From NCBI RefSeq assembly GCF_003797125.1, contig NZ_RKKE01000007.1, forward strand, positions 62,001-126,000: a DNA stretch of 64,000 bases, read 5' to 3'. Under the pieces are notes generated by a model. It was not told the DNA's origin. It ran no database searches and saw only the letters and a program-made list of their open reading frames with translations. The position numbers and the translations under genes are program-made. Positions within the stretch are counted from its first letter, which is position 1, and each line of letters opens with the position of its first letter. Shown here piece by piece: positions 28,370 to 36,677 of the stretch. The stretch is from Shewanella frigidimarina. GTDB lineage: Bacteria; Pseudomonadota; Gammaproteobacteria; Enterobacterales; Shewanellaceae.

Positions 28370-29216
28370 TCAACACCATACAAGACAGCATACTGACGCT
28401 ATTGTGCAAAAAAAAGCCACAGCGCCAAAACTCAGCGGTTTACGTTATATACCTCGCTGGGTTGGTGGTGTGTGTTGTTATATTGCTTTTGGTTTAGGCG
28501 GCTTGTTGAGTTCATTGACTATTTTACCGCTATTACGATTTTGGCCTGGCGAGAAAACAGTGCGCGTAGCTCGGGCCCAAAAAGCCGTCAGTTGGATGTT
28601 TAAAGCATTTGTTGCCATGCTCAGTTTTGCTGGAGTAATAGCTGTGAGCACCAAAAATATTGAGGCACTACAGCAAACTAAAGGAAAAGTGGTCATCGCT
28701 AATCATCCGACATTAGTGGACGTGGTGGTATTGATTAGTCTTATGCCGAATGCGGGCTGTATTGTAAAACAAAGCTTATGGCGTAATCCGTTTATTCGCG
28801 GCGTACTCGCCAGTGCAGGTTATATCCCTAATCGCGGCGCAGACTGGCTTTTACATGACTGCCAGCAAGTGCTGCGTACCGATACTAATTTGATTATTTT
28901 CCCCGAGGGTACCCGTACTTTAACCGGTAATATTGTTAACCCCTTTGCGCGTGGCGCGGCCAATATTGCCTTGCGCACCCAAACCGATATTTTACCCGTG
29001 GTGTTACGTACTGATGTTGCAGGCTTAACTAAGCAACAATCTTGGTACCAAATTCCACGGCAAACCATCAATATGTCAGTAGAAATTGGCACAAGCATGT
29101 CATACCTGCTGTATGATGCTAAACGAGGTAATGAAGCCAAAAGGGCTCGACAGCTAACGCGCGACTTACAGCAGTTTTACCTTGATACACTTAAACAGCC
29201 TATCAAGTCACATTGA
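28362..29216 (+). CDS. apeD: 1-acyl-glycerol-3-phosphate-type acyltransferase, aryl polyene cluster
   Basis: ATG 28362 overlaps the previous gene by eight bases and gives 284 residues; a longer in-frame start at 28302 lies inside it. One or two N-terminal membrane segments precede the PlsC-type domain with NHPTLVDVV (HX4D catalytic motif, here NHPTLVD) and FPEGTRTLTG (substrate motif). It probably transfers an acyl chain from ACP or CoA to the lipid anchor or the polyene. The exact acceptor is unknown. Confidence 0.78.
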   Translation: MPNQHHTRQHTDAIVQKKATAPKLSGLRYIPRWVGGVCCYIAFGLGGLLSSLTILPLLRFWPGEKTVRVARAQKAVSWMFKAFVAMLSFAGVIAVSTKNIEALQQTKGKVVIANHPTLVDVVVLISLMPNAGCIVKQSLWRNPFIRGVLASAGYIPNRGADWLLHDCQQVLRTDTNLIIFPEGTRTLTGNIVNPFARGAANIALRTQTDILPVVLRTDVAGLTKQQSWYQIPRQTINMSVEIGTSMSYLLYDAKRGNEAKRARQLTRDLQQFYLDTLKQPIKSH

Positions 29217-29244
29217 TAGCCATACTTATAAGAAAGACAAAAAA

Positions 29245-29499
29245 ATGAACTTACACAATCAAATAAAACAACTGATCATTGATTGCTTAGATCTCGAAGA
29301 TGTCACTGTCGATGATATCGAAACCGATGCGGCCTTATTTGGCGACGGTCTGGGCTTAGACTCGATCGACGCACTTGAATTAGGCTTGGCAATTAAGAAA
29401 GAGTTTGATGTCAAAATTGAAGCCAATTCTGATGCGACTAAAGCACACTTTTTCAGTGTTGCTAGCTTAGCTAGCTTTATTGAATCTCAACGTGTTTAG
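29245..29499 (+). CDS. apeE: acyl carrier protein 1, aryl polyene cluster
   Basis: ATG 29245 gives an 84-residue acidic protein; the upstream ATG at 29182 lies inside the previous gene. The phosphopantetheine site is GLGLDSIDALELGL, with the modified Ser in LDSID. The four-helix ACP pattern is clear. It is the first of two consecutive ACP genes. Confidence 0.88.
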   Translation: MNLHNQIKQLIIDCLDLEDVTVDDIETDAALFGDGLGLDSIDALELGLAIKKEFDVKIEANSDATKAHFFSVASLASFIESQRV

Positions 29500-29507
29500 G
29501 AGTCAGC

Positions 29508-29756
29508 ATGCAAAATCGTGAACAAATCCTTGAGATGCTAAGTGGCATTTTAATTGATGAATTTGAAATAGAAGCAGCTGATATCACGCTTGAAGCTTCT
29601 TTGTATGAAGATCTGGATTTAGACAGCATTGATGCGGTAGATTTGGTGATTAAATTGCAACAACTGACGGGTAAAAAAATCCAGCCAGAGGCATTTAAAA
29701 CCGTCCGTACAGTCAATGATGTCGTTAATTCCATTGAAGGCTTAATAAAAAGCTAA
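29508..29756 (+). CDS. apeF: acyl carrier protein 2, aryl polyene cluster
   Basis: The product has 82 residues. The carrier motif is DLDLDSIDAVDLVIKL, with the serine in LDSID. It differs from the neighbouring ACP in helix I and the C-terminus, so the two may serve different partners, for example one for starter loading and one for elongation. The stop overlaps the next start (TAATG). Confidence 0.88.
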   Translation: MQNREQILEMLSGILIDEFEIEAADITLEASLYEDLDLDSIDAVDLVIKLQQLTGKKIQPEAFKTVRTVNDVVNSIEGLIKS

Positions 29757-30307
29757 TGCGGTTAATCCTGCAGATTATGACGACCTTGGTGATTATTGCT
29801 TATCCTGTTGCGGTGTACTTTGGTTTGCAGTATTTACCACCTGGCACAATCGCTTTGCTGCTGTGTTTGTTATTATTGCTACGGTTTGTGGTCACTAAGC
29901 AGCAAGTAAAATCCATGACATTGCCAATACTGGTGGGCATAGGATTGACCGCGGCCAGTTTCATTACTCAACGTAACGACTGGTTACTGTTTTATCCGGT
30001 GGTGATAAACCTGAGCATGTTGGGGTTATTCAGTTACTCACTGATTAATGGTCCAAGCATGATTGAGCGCTTAGCACGCTTAAAAGAGCCTGATTTACCA
30101 GACTCAGCTATACCTTACTTACAAACCGTCACTAAACTTTGGTGTGGGTTATTTATTGTAAATGGTGCTGTGGCAACCTATACCGCCATAGCAACAAGTA
30201 TTGAAATATGGACGCTTTACAACGGACTGATCGCCTACCTGTTTATGGGGTTGCTGCTCAGTGGTGAATGGATTTATCGTCGCTTTTGGTTGAAAAAACA
30301 TGAATAA
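29756..30307 (+). CDS. apeG: small integral membrane protein of the aryl polyene cluster
   Basis: The product has 183 residues and five or six predicted membrane helices. The loop FSYSLINGPSMIERLARLKEPDLPD is conserved-looking and charged. Proteins of this type (COG4648) occur at this place in aryl polyene clusters. No catalytic motif is visible. It may scaffold the biosynthetic enzymes at the membrane, which is inference. It overlaps the next gene by eight bases. Confidence 0.7.
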   Translation: MRLILQIMTTLVIIAYPVAVYFGLQYLPPGTIALLLCLLLLLRFVVTKQQVKSMTLPILVGIGLTAASFITQRNDWLLFYPVVINLSMLGLFSYSLINGPSMIERLARLKEPDLPDSAIPYLQTVTKLWCGLFIVNGAVATYTAIATSIEIWTLYNGLIAYLFMGLLLSGEWIYRRFWLKKHE

Positions 30308-31667
30308 GCTTTTACTCAATTGGTTATCTACAGGGCCTGCCTCGCAGCAGCTAATCAGCTTTGACCATCATGACATCATGACGGGATCGTTGTTTTGCGC
30401 GCAAGTGGCCCACTTACATGCTCAGCTGATTCAAAGTGATGCTCAGCGTTGGCTGCTTGCAGCCAAGCACAGTGATTTATTTGCCGCTGGTTTATGTGCA
30501 GCCTTGTTAGCCGGTAAACAAGTGATATTGCCTGCCAACACCCAACGAGGCACCTTGAGCGAGCTCAACCATGAATTTGATGCCATTATTGCCGACACGC
30601 CATTATGTGAAGTGCGTGAGTATATCGCGCTCAAAAAAGAACTCAGTTTGCCCGCTGCAACTTGGCCTAAAACCAAGCTATTAGGTGAATTAGTACTATT
30701 CACCTCCGGCAGTAGCGGTCAGCCCAAAGCAATCAAAAAAACACTGCAACAATTAGATGCCGAAGTCAGTATTCTTGAGCAAACATTTGCCGAACATTTG
30801 CCTCATTGTTCAGTGGTATCGACAGTTTCACATCAGCATATTTATGGTTTATTGTTTAAAATTTTGTGGCCTTTAGCCGCGAGCCGAGCATTCTTAAGTG
30901 AACAAATCGACTTTCCTGAAACCTTAAGCTACTACTTGGCCATTATGCCAAATTTGTGTTTAATCAGTAGTCCAGCTCAATTGACCCGCTTGCCTGATGC
31001 TCTAGAAAATCAAAAACAACAACGTATCCCAAGCTTAATTTTCAGCTCTGGTGGTCCGTTAAATTTTGATGCCGCCCAAGCGGTTAAACAATGCTTTAAT
31101 CAGTTGCCCATTGAAATATTTGGCAGCACTGAAACCGGCGGTATTGGATATCGACGCCAACAGCAACCCATGCAACCATGGCAAGCATTTACCCAAGTGA
31201 ATGTCGATATGGACCCGCAAGATGGTGCGCTGATGCTGCAGTCTGTTTATTTAGACAATCCAACTCAATGGTTAAAATGTGATGACAAAATTGAATTGTT
31301 AACAGATGGCCAGTTCCGTTTATTGCATCGCCTTGATCGCATTGTCAAAATTGAAGAAAAACGCTTGTCGTTAGCGCAAGTGGAACATTTACTGCAAACT
31401 CATCCTTTTGTCAGCGAAGCGGCCGTCACAGTTTTAGAGCAACCGCGCACCATGCTAGGTGCTGCAGTCTGTTTAAGTGAATTAGGCCAGCAAACACTCA
31501 AAGCGGAAGGAAAATTAGCGGTTAATAATGCCTTAAAAAACCATTTATTGAGCCAGTTTGAACGTATCACCCTACCACGACGCTGGCGTTATCCTGCACA
31601 CTTGCCACTCAATAGCCAAGGCAAGCGTACTCAATCAGAAATTGTAGCCTTATTTAGTCATGATTAA
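30300..31667 (+). CDS. apeH: AMP-binding aryl-acid ligase, aryl polyene cluster
   Basis: The product has 455 residues, shorter than a full acyl-CoA synthetase. The adenylation motif FTSGSSGQPKAIKKT is near 140, IEIFGSTETGGIGYRR is the substrate-side motif, and the hinge region LHRLDRIVKIEEKRLSLAQVE is present. It should activate the aromatic starter acid and load it onto an ACP. With the ammonia-lyase in the same operon, a cinnamate or coumarate starter is the natural guess. Confidence 0.78.
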   Translation: MNKLLLNWLSTGPASQQLISFDHHDIMTGSLFCAQVAHLHAQLIQSDAQRWLLAAKHSDLFAAGLCAALLAGKQVILPANTQRGTLSELNHEFDAIIADTPLCEVREYIALKKELSLPAATWPKTKLLGELVLFTSGSSGQPKAIKKTLQQLDAEVSILEQTFAEHLPHCSVVSTVSHQHIYGLLFKILWPLAASRAFLSEQIDFPETLSYYLAIMPNLCLISSPAQLTRLPDALENQKQQRIPSLIFSSGGPLNFDAAQAVKQCFNQLPIEIFGSTETGGIGYRRQQQPMQPWQAFTQVNVDMDPQDGALMLQSVYLDNPTQWLKCDDKIELLTDGQFRLLHRLDRIVKIEEKRLSLAQVEHLLQTHPFVSEAAVTVLEQPRTMLGAAVCLSELGQQTLKAEGKLAVNNALKNHLLSQFERITLPRRWRYPAHLPLNSQGKRTQSEIVALFSHD

Positions 31668-32052
31668 GTCAGAATTACCGCATATTGTTAGCCATGAAGG
31701 CGATAATAATCTCTATCAATGGCGTTTATTTGTCAGTGCAGATTTAGCCTTTTTCGATGGCCATTTTCCTCAGCAAGCCGTATTACCAGGTGTCACCCAA
31801 TTGGATTGGGCGGTTAAACTTGGCTGTGGGGCATTTGGTTATTCAGCCCAAGTGGCCACATTAGAAGTGCTTAAATTTCAGCAACTCATTTTGCCCGATA
31901 CCTATGTTGATTTGATCATTGAACATCAACCTCAAAAAGCAAAACTGATCTTTAGTTATCGAGATCAAGATAAACGGTTTGCCTCTGGCCGTATTGCGCT
32001 TAAGCCTGCAGTAGTCACTCCTGCGCCGATTGCCAATGAGATTGCCTCATGA
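31660..32052 (+). CDS. apeI: hotdog-fold 3-hydroxyacyl-ACP dehydratase, aryl polyene cluster
   Basis: The product has 130 residues. FDGHFPQQAVLPGVTQLDW is the FabZ/FabA-like active-site segment (GHFPxxPVLPGV), with the catalytic His in DGHFP. It is expected to remove water from 3-hydroxyacyl-ACP during polyene growth, together with the second dehydratase at 42251. It overlaps the genes on both sides. Confidence 0.82.
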   Translation: MIKSELPHIVSHEGDNNLYQWRLFVSADLAFFDGHFPQQAVLPGVTQLDWAVKLGCGAFGYSAQVATLEVLKFQQLILPDTYVDLIIEHQPQKAKLIFSYRDQDKRFASGRIALKPAVVTPAPIANEIAS

Positions 32053-33851
32053 AGCTAGCCTTGGTTATCCCCAATTACAATCATCATATTGCCATTGAAC
32101 AAACCTTAACTAACTTAGCAAAATTCAATCTGCCATGTTATTTGGTTGATGATGGTAGCCAAGATGAAACCCGTTATATTTTGCAAGCCATGGCAGAAAA
32201 GTTTAGCTGGGTAACGCTCATTAACCATCCGTTTAATCGCGGTAAAGGCGCGGCAGTGACCAGCGGCCTACGCCAAGCATACCGCGATGGTTTTAGCCAT
32301 GTATTACAGGTTGATGCTGATGGACAACATAATTTAGACGATATTCCGTTAATGATATCGACTGCAGAACAACAGCCACAGTCATTAATATCTGGCCAAC
32401 CCATTTATGATGACTCGGTGCCTAAAGGGCGTTTATACGGACGTTACATCACCCATTTCTGGGTATGGATTGAAACCTTAAGTCTCGAGATTCAAGATTC
32501 TATGTGTGGCTTTCGGGTTTATCCATTAGAGGCTACCGAGCAGTTATTAAGCCAGCAAGCACTGGGTGAACGGATGGACTTTGATATTGAAATCATGGTC
32601 AAACTACACTGGCAAGGCACTCCGGTGGTTCATGTTCCGACCAAAGTAATCTACCCGGAAGACGGTATTAGCCACTTTCAAGGCTTGCAAGACAATGTGC
32701 GCATTAGCTGGATGCACACTACATTATTTTTTGCTATGTTGACTCGTTTGCCACAAATTCTGAATAAAAATACCCCGCATCAACATTGGTCATCAATGGG
32801 AGAGCGTGGCAGTTATTGGGGCATAAAATTACTGGCTGAATGTTATCGCTTAGGTGGCCACTGGTTATGCCGAGCGATTATGTATCCGGTGATTGGTTAC
32901 TTTTTTCTAACCGGTGCTTCAGCTCGTCAAGCGTCGATGAATTTTCTAGCCCGAGTGCAGCAACAAGTTCCAGATCATCCAGATTTACATCAACCCACCC
33001 AGTGGCGCGACAGCTTAAATCACTTTATTGCTTTTGGTAATGCAGCTCTGGATAGGATCGATGCCTGGTGCGACCGCATCAAACTCAATCAAGTCGATTT
33101 TAACGATCGTCATATTCTGGCAAACCAAGTGGCTTCTGGTCGAGGAGCCGTACTGATTGTGTCGCATTTAGGTAATTTAGAGCTATGTCGTGCGATTTCA
33201 ATCCACCAGCAGAAAGTGAAAGTCAACGTTATGGTGTTGACTCAACACGCCGAAAACTTTAACAAAGTATTACAACAGCTGAACCCACAAAGTAGTCTGA
33301 ACCTTATTCATGTTAATGAACTTGATCCCAGTACTTCTATGCTGTTACAGCAAAAAATTGATATGGGCGAAATAGTGGTTATTGCAGCCGACCGCACCTC
33401 ATCAAACAGCCAAGGTCGGGTGGTTTACCTACCCTTTCTCGGTCATGAAGCGCCGTTTCCGCAAGGACCATTTATTCTTGCAAGCTTGTTAAATTGTCCG
33501 GTATACACCATGTTCTGCATTCGCCAACAAGGCCGCTATAAAGTACATGTTGAACACTTAAGCGATAGCTTAAAAGGCCCGCGGGCGGGGCGCATTGCAC
33601 GCTTAACTGATGCAATGAAATTGTACAGTCAGCGCTTAGAGTACTTTGCCAAACAGGCACCATTGCAGTGGTTTAATTTTTACGATTTTTGGCATAAAGA
33701 CGAATTGATTGATCGTCCGCTTTCGCGCCCCGCTACTGCTGTCAATACGGGTAGTGCACTTAATACCGGAAGTGCACTTAATACAAGTGCTGCGTCAAAT
33801 ACAAATACTGCACCCGCTAACAGCACCACTTCACCTAGTCAGGATAACTAA
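32049..33851 (+). CDS. apeJ: fused GT2 glycosyltransferase and LpxL-type acyltransferase
   Basis: The product has 600 residues. The N-terminal GT2 domain (about 1-230) carries VIPNYNHHIAIE, VDDGSQDETR and VDADGQHNLDDI. The second half (about 260-560) is a lysophospholipid/lipid A acyltransferase-like domain with VSHLGNLELCR (HX4E) and FLGHEAPFPQGPFILA. It ends in a Ser/Thr/Asn-rich tail made of repeats. The fusion suggests it both glycosylates and acylates a carrier, building a membrane anchor for the polyene. The four-base overlap with apeI points to coupled translation. Confidence 0.8.
   Translation: MKLALVIPNYNHHIAIEQTLTNLAKFNLPCYLVDDGSQDETRYILQAMAEKFSWVTLINHPFNRGKGAAVTSGLRQAYRDGFSHVLQVDADGQHNLDDIPLMISTAEQQPQSLISGQPIYDDSVPKGRLYGRYITHFWVWIETLSLEIQDSMCGFRVYPLEATEQLLSQQALGERMDFDIEIMVKLHWQGTPVVHVPTKVIYPEDGISHFQGLQDNVRISWMHTTLFFAMLTRLPQILNKNTPHQHWSSMGERGSYWGIKLLAECYRLGGHWLCRAIMYPVIGYFFLTGASARQASMNFLARVQQQVPDHPDLHQPTQWRDSLNHFIAFGNAALDRIDAWCDRIKLNQVDFNDRHILANQVASGRGAVLIVSHLGNLELCRAISIHQQKVKVNVMVLTQHAENFNKVLQQLNPQSSLNLIHVNELDPSTSMLLQQKIDMGEIVVIAADRTSSNSQGRVVYLPFLGHEAPFPQGPFILASLLNCPVYTMFCIRQQGRYKVHVEHLSDSLKGPRAGRIARLTDAMKLYSQRLEYFAKQAPLQWFNFYDFWHKDELIDRPLSRPATAVNTGSALNTGSALNTSAASNTNTAPANSTTSPSQDN
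33741..33812 (+). repeat. degenerate 18-bp tandem repeat, four units
   Basis: Four consecutive 18-bp units start at 33741, 33759, 33777 and 33795. The two central units share CTTAATAC; the first two share AGTGCA at the end. They encode the imperfect hexapeptide repeats (V/L)NTGSA at the C-terminus of the glycosyltransferase/acyltransferase. Copy number could vary without breaking the frame. Confidence 0.75.
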
Positions 33852-33855
33852 TTCA

Positions 33856-35418
33856 ATGAGCAACACTTCTTCACCGTCATCATCTGCCGAAAACACGGTG
33901 CATTTAGGCCAAAGCTACCTGAGCCTTGAACAAGTGGTCGCTGTCGCCAAAGGCGCAACGGTCAAACTAGCAGATGCTGCAGACTATGTTGAATATATTC
34001 AAAAAGGCGCCCGTTTCATCGACAGTTTGCTGCATGAAGAAGGCGTAGTATATGGCGTCACCACAGGTTACGGCGACTCCTGCACAGTCAATGTCAGCTT
34101 AGACTTAGTCCATGAATTGCCACTACATTTAACCCGTTTTCATGGTTGTGGTTTAGGTGATGTATTTAGCCCAATGCAAGCCCGCGCGATTATGGCTTGC
34201 CGCTTAAACTCATTGGCTGTGGGTAAGTCAGGGGTCAGCTATCTGCTGCTACAGCGCATCGAATGGCTATTAAATAACGATATCACCCCGGTTATTCCTC
34301 AAGAAGGTTCGGTTGGCGCCAGCGGCGATTTAACCCCACTATCTTATCTTGCCGCTGTATTAGTTGGCGAACGTGAGGTGATATACCAAGGTAAACGCCA
34401 AGCGACCAAAGATGTTTATCTGAAATTCGGCATGATGCCATTAACTCTGCGCCCTAAAGAAGGCCTCGCGTTAATGAATGGCACAGCAGTGATGACCGCA
34501 CTGGCCTGTTTAGCCTATGACCGATCGCAGTACTTAACTCGCTTATCAAGCCGTATTACTGCCATGGCATCGTTAACGCTTAAAGGCAACGCAAATCATT
34601 TTGATGAAATTTTGTTTGCCGCCAAACCCCATCCAGGACAAAACCAAATTGCCAGTTGGATCCGCGAAGACTTAAATCATCATGCGCATCCACGTAATTC
34701 TGACCGTTTACAAGACCGCTATTCCATTCGCTGTGCACCGCACATCATTGGCGTACTGCAAGATGCTTTACCTTTTATGCGTCAGTTTATTGAAACCGAA
34801 CTCAATAGCGCTAACGACAACCCGATTGTCGATGCCGAGGGCGAACATATCCTCCATGGCGGTCACTTTTATGGCGGCCACATTGCCTTTGCCATGGATG
34901 CGATGAAAAATGCGGTGGCCAATATCGCCGACTTAATTGATCGTCAAATGGCCTTAGTCATGGACCCTAAATTCAACAATGGTTTACCGGCTAATTTATC
35001 TGCCGCAGAAGGCGAACGTCGCGCCATTAACCATGGTTTTAAAGCGGTACAAATCGGTGTTTCGGCTTGGACTGCAGAAGCATTAAAAAACACCATGCCT
35101 GCCAGTGTGTTTTCTCGCTCAACGGAATGCCACAATCAAGACAAAGTGAGCATGGGCACCATTGCCGCCCGCGATTGCATGCGGATATTGCAACTGACAG
35201 AGCAAGTGGCTGCCGCCGCATTATTGGCCATGAGCCAAGGCATTCAACTACGGGTGATACAGAAAGAGTTAGATCCAAATTCACTAACACCATCACTTGC
35301 CACCACATTGGCTCAAGTCAGTGAAGATTTTGAACTGCTTACCGAAGACCGTCCATTAGAATCAGTACTACGCCAAACAGTCGACAAAATTCAACTAGGC
35401 CTGTGGGAGGTGTGTTAA
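33856..35418 (+). CDS. MIO-type aromatic amino acid ammonia-lyase (HAL/PAL/TAL family)
   Basis: The product has 520 residues. The MIO-forming triad Ala-Ser-Gly is at 155-157 in GSVGASGDLTPLSYLA. The catalytic Tyr66 is in YGVTTGYG, and NDNPIVD and FHNQDK-like segments (SRSTECHNQDKVSMG) are present. The residues at the substrate-selectivity position are Phe95-His96, unlike the Ser-His of histidine lyases and His-Leu of classical tyrosine lyases. In this operon it most likely deaminates Tyr or Phe to supply the aryl starter. It is an extra gene relative to the enterobacterial cluster. Start ATG follows the previous stop by four bases. Confidence 0.85.
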   Translation: MSNTSSPSSSAENTVHLGQSYLSLEQVVAVAKGATVKLADAADYVEYIQKGARFIDSLLHEEGVVYGVTTGYGDSCTVNVSLDLVHELPLHLTRFHGCGLGDVFSPMQARAIMACRLNSLAVGKSGVSYLLLQRIEWLLNNDITPVIPQEGSVGASGDLTPLSYLAAVLVGEREVIYQGKRQATKDVYLKFGMMPLTLRPKEGLALMNGTAVMTALACLAYDRSQYLTRLSSRITAMASLTLKGNANHFDEILFAAKPHPGQNQIASWIREDLNHHAHPRNSDRLQDRYSIRCAPHIIGVLQDALPFMRQFIETELNSANDNPIVDAEGEHILHGGHFYGGHIAFAMDAMKNAVANIADLIDRQMALVMDPKFNNGLPANLSAAEGERRAINHGFKAVQIGVSAWTAEALKNTMPASVFSRSTECHNQDKVSMGTIAARDCMRILQLTEQVAAAALLAMSQGIQLRVIQKELDPNSLTPSLATTLAQVSEDFELLTEDRPLESVLRQTVDKIQLGLWEVC

Positions 35419-35850
35419 ATGAAAGGTTTATTACTCACAGAAATGGAAATGGTGATCCCGTTTCACGATGTCGACTCGATGGGCATTACTTGGCACGGTA
35501 ATTACTTACGCTACTTTGAGGTTGTGCGGTGCCAATTACTGGATAAGCTCGGTTACAACTATCGCACTATGCTTGAATCTGGCTACGCTTGGCCGATTGT
35601 GGATGTGCAAATTAAGTACGTTAAAAGCAGCACCTTTGACCAAAAAATCAAGGTTATCGCCGCTATTGTTGAATGGGAAAACCGCTTACGCATTAACTAT
35701 CAAATTGTTGATGCCGACACCAACGCACGCATTACTAAGGGCTATACCATACAAGCTGCAGTTGAGATTGCTACCCAAGAATTATGCTTTGTTACCCCTG
35801 AGATATTTCAACAAAAAATTCGCCCATTACTCGATGCGAGCCAAGTGTAA
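35419..35850 (+). CDS. apeK: 4-hydroxybenzoyl-CoA-thioesterase-like (YbgC/4HBT) protein, aryl polyene cluster
   Basis: The product has 143 residues with a hotdog fold. VIPFHDVDSMGITWHGNYLRYFE is the 4HBT/YbgC active-site segment, with the catalytic Asp in DVDSMGI-WHGNY. It likely hydrolyses or edits acyl thioesters during polyene assembly. The start abuts the lyase stop and the end overlaps the next start by one base. Confidence 0.83.
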   Translation: MKGLLLTEMEMVIPFHDVDSMGITWHGNYLRYFEVVRCQLLDKLGYNYRTMLESGYAWPIVDVQIKYVKSSTFDQKIKVIAAIVEWENRLRINYQIVDADTNARITKGYTIQAAVEIATQELCFVTPEIFQQKIRPLLDASQV

Positions 35851-36677
35851 TGAGTGCCCGCAGCAGAGTATTTTTGAGCTTATTTACTAGCGTATTTACT
35901 AGCATACTGGCGCGAGTAAGCAGCATCATTATGCTGTGTTGCCTGTGTATTGCGGCCACCTCGGCGAACGAACATCCACCAGCAAGCAATAATGAACCTC
36001 TTACTCAAGCGCAATTGGCAGATATTCAGGCGTTGTATACTCAACCAGCCAGCACAGAAGCCCTCAGTGCGCTAGCGCAGCAACTGAATCTACAACTTGA
36101 CACTCGTGGGCAGTTTGTTCAATTACGCCATTTACAGGTGCTTAAAAAGCCCTTACTCAGCCAAGGACAGTTTATATTTAGTCCAACGCAAGGGTTGGTA
36201 TGGCAGCAGCAGCGTCCGTTCAATACCTTGATGGTGCTTAAAGATCAGCAGTTGATCCAACAAAACAGCCAAGGCGAAATTCAACACTTTAGCGCTGAGG
36301 CTAATGGCAACCCGATTGCACAGCAATTACCGCGTTTATTACAAGCCATTATGGCGGGCGATATTGATGCCTTAAGCGCCGATTTCAACTTATTTATGCC
36401 TACTGCTCAATTCGCAACTCAGTCCGTAATTCAGCCTGCAACTAAGCCCGCAGATAAGTCATGGCAACTGGGCTTACAAGCTAAAGACCCACAAGTGCAA
36501 TCGTCTATGGGTAACATTACCCTCAGCGGCGATACCCTTATACGTTCATTAATCATGACCAGTAACCAAGCGAATGTTCGCGACTATACCCAAATTCAAT
36601 TTACCCAGACCCAACAAGGGCCACTGAGTGAAACTGAGCTGGCGCTTTTTAGTCTTGGCAATGAGTCAGCTAAATAA
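35850..36677 (+). CDS. apeL: LolA-like periplasmic carrier protein, aryl polyene export
   Basis: The product has 275 residues. A signal peptide (about 1-45, hydrophobic core near 20-36) precedes a LolA-like beta-barrel half with LDTRGQFVQLRHLQVLKKPLLSQG and QGLVWQQQRPFNTLMVL. LolA carries lipoproteins across the periplasm; this type occurs beside MMPL pumps in aryl polyene clusters and probably shuttles the lipidated product. A long poorly conserved-looking signal region makes the exact start uncertain. Confidence 0.75.
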   Translation: MSARSRVFLSLFTSVFTSILARVSSIIMLCCLCIAATSANEHPPASNNEPLTQAQLADIQALYTQPASTEALSALAQQLNLQLDTRGQFVQLRHLQVLKKPLLSQGQFIFSPTQGLVWQQQRPFNTLMVLKDQQLIQQNSQGEIQHFSAEANGNPIAQQLPRLLQAIMAGDIDALSADFNLFMPTAQFATQSVIQPATKPADKSWQLGLQAKDPQVQSSMGNITLSGDTLIRSLIMTSNQANVRDYTQIQFTQTQQGPLSETELALFSLGNESAK

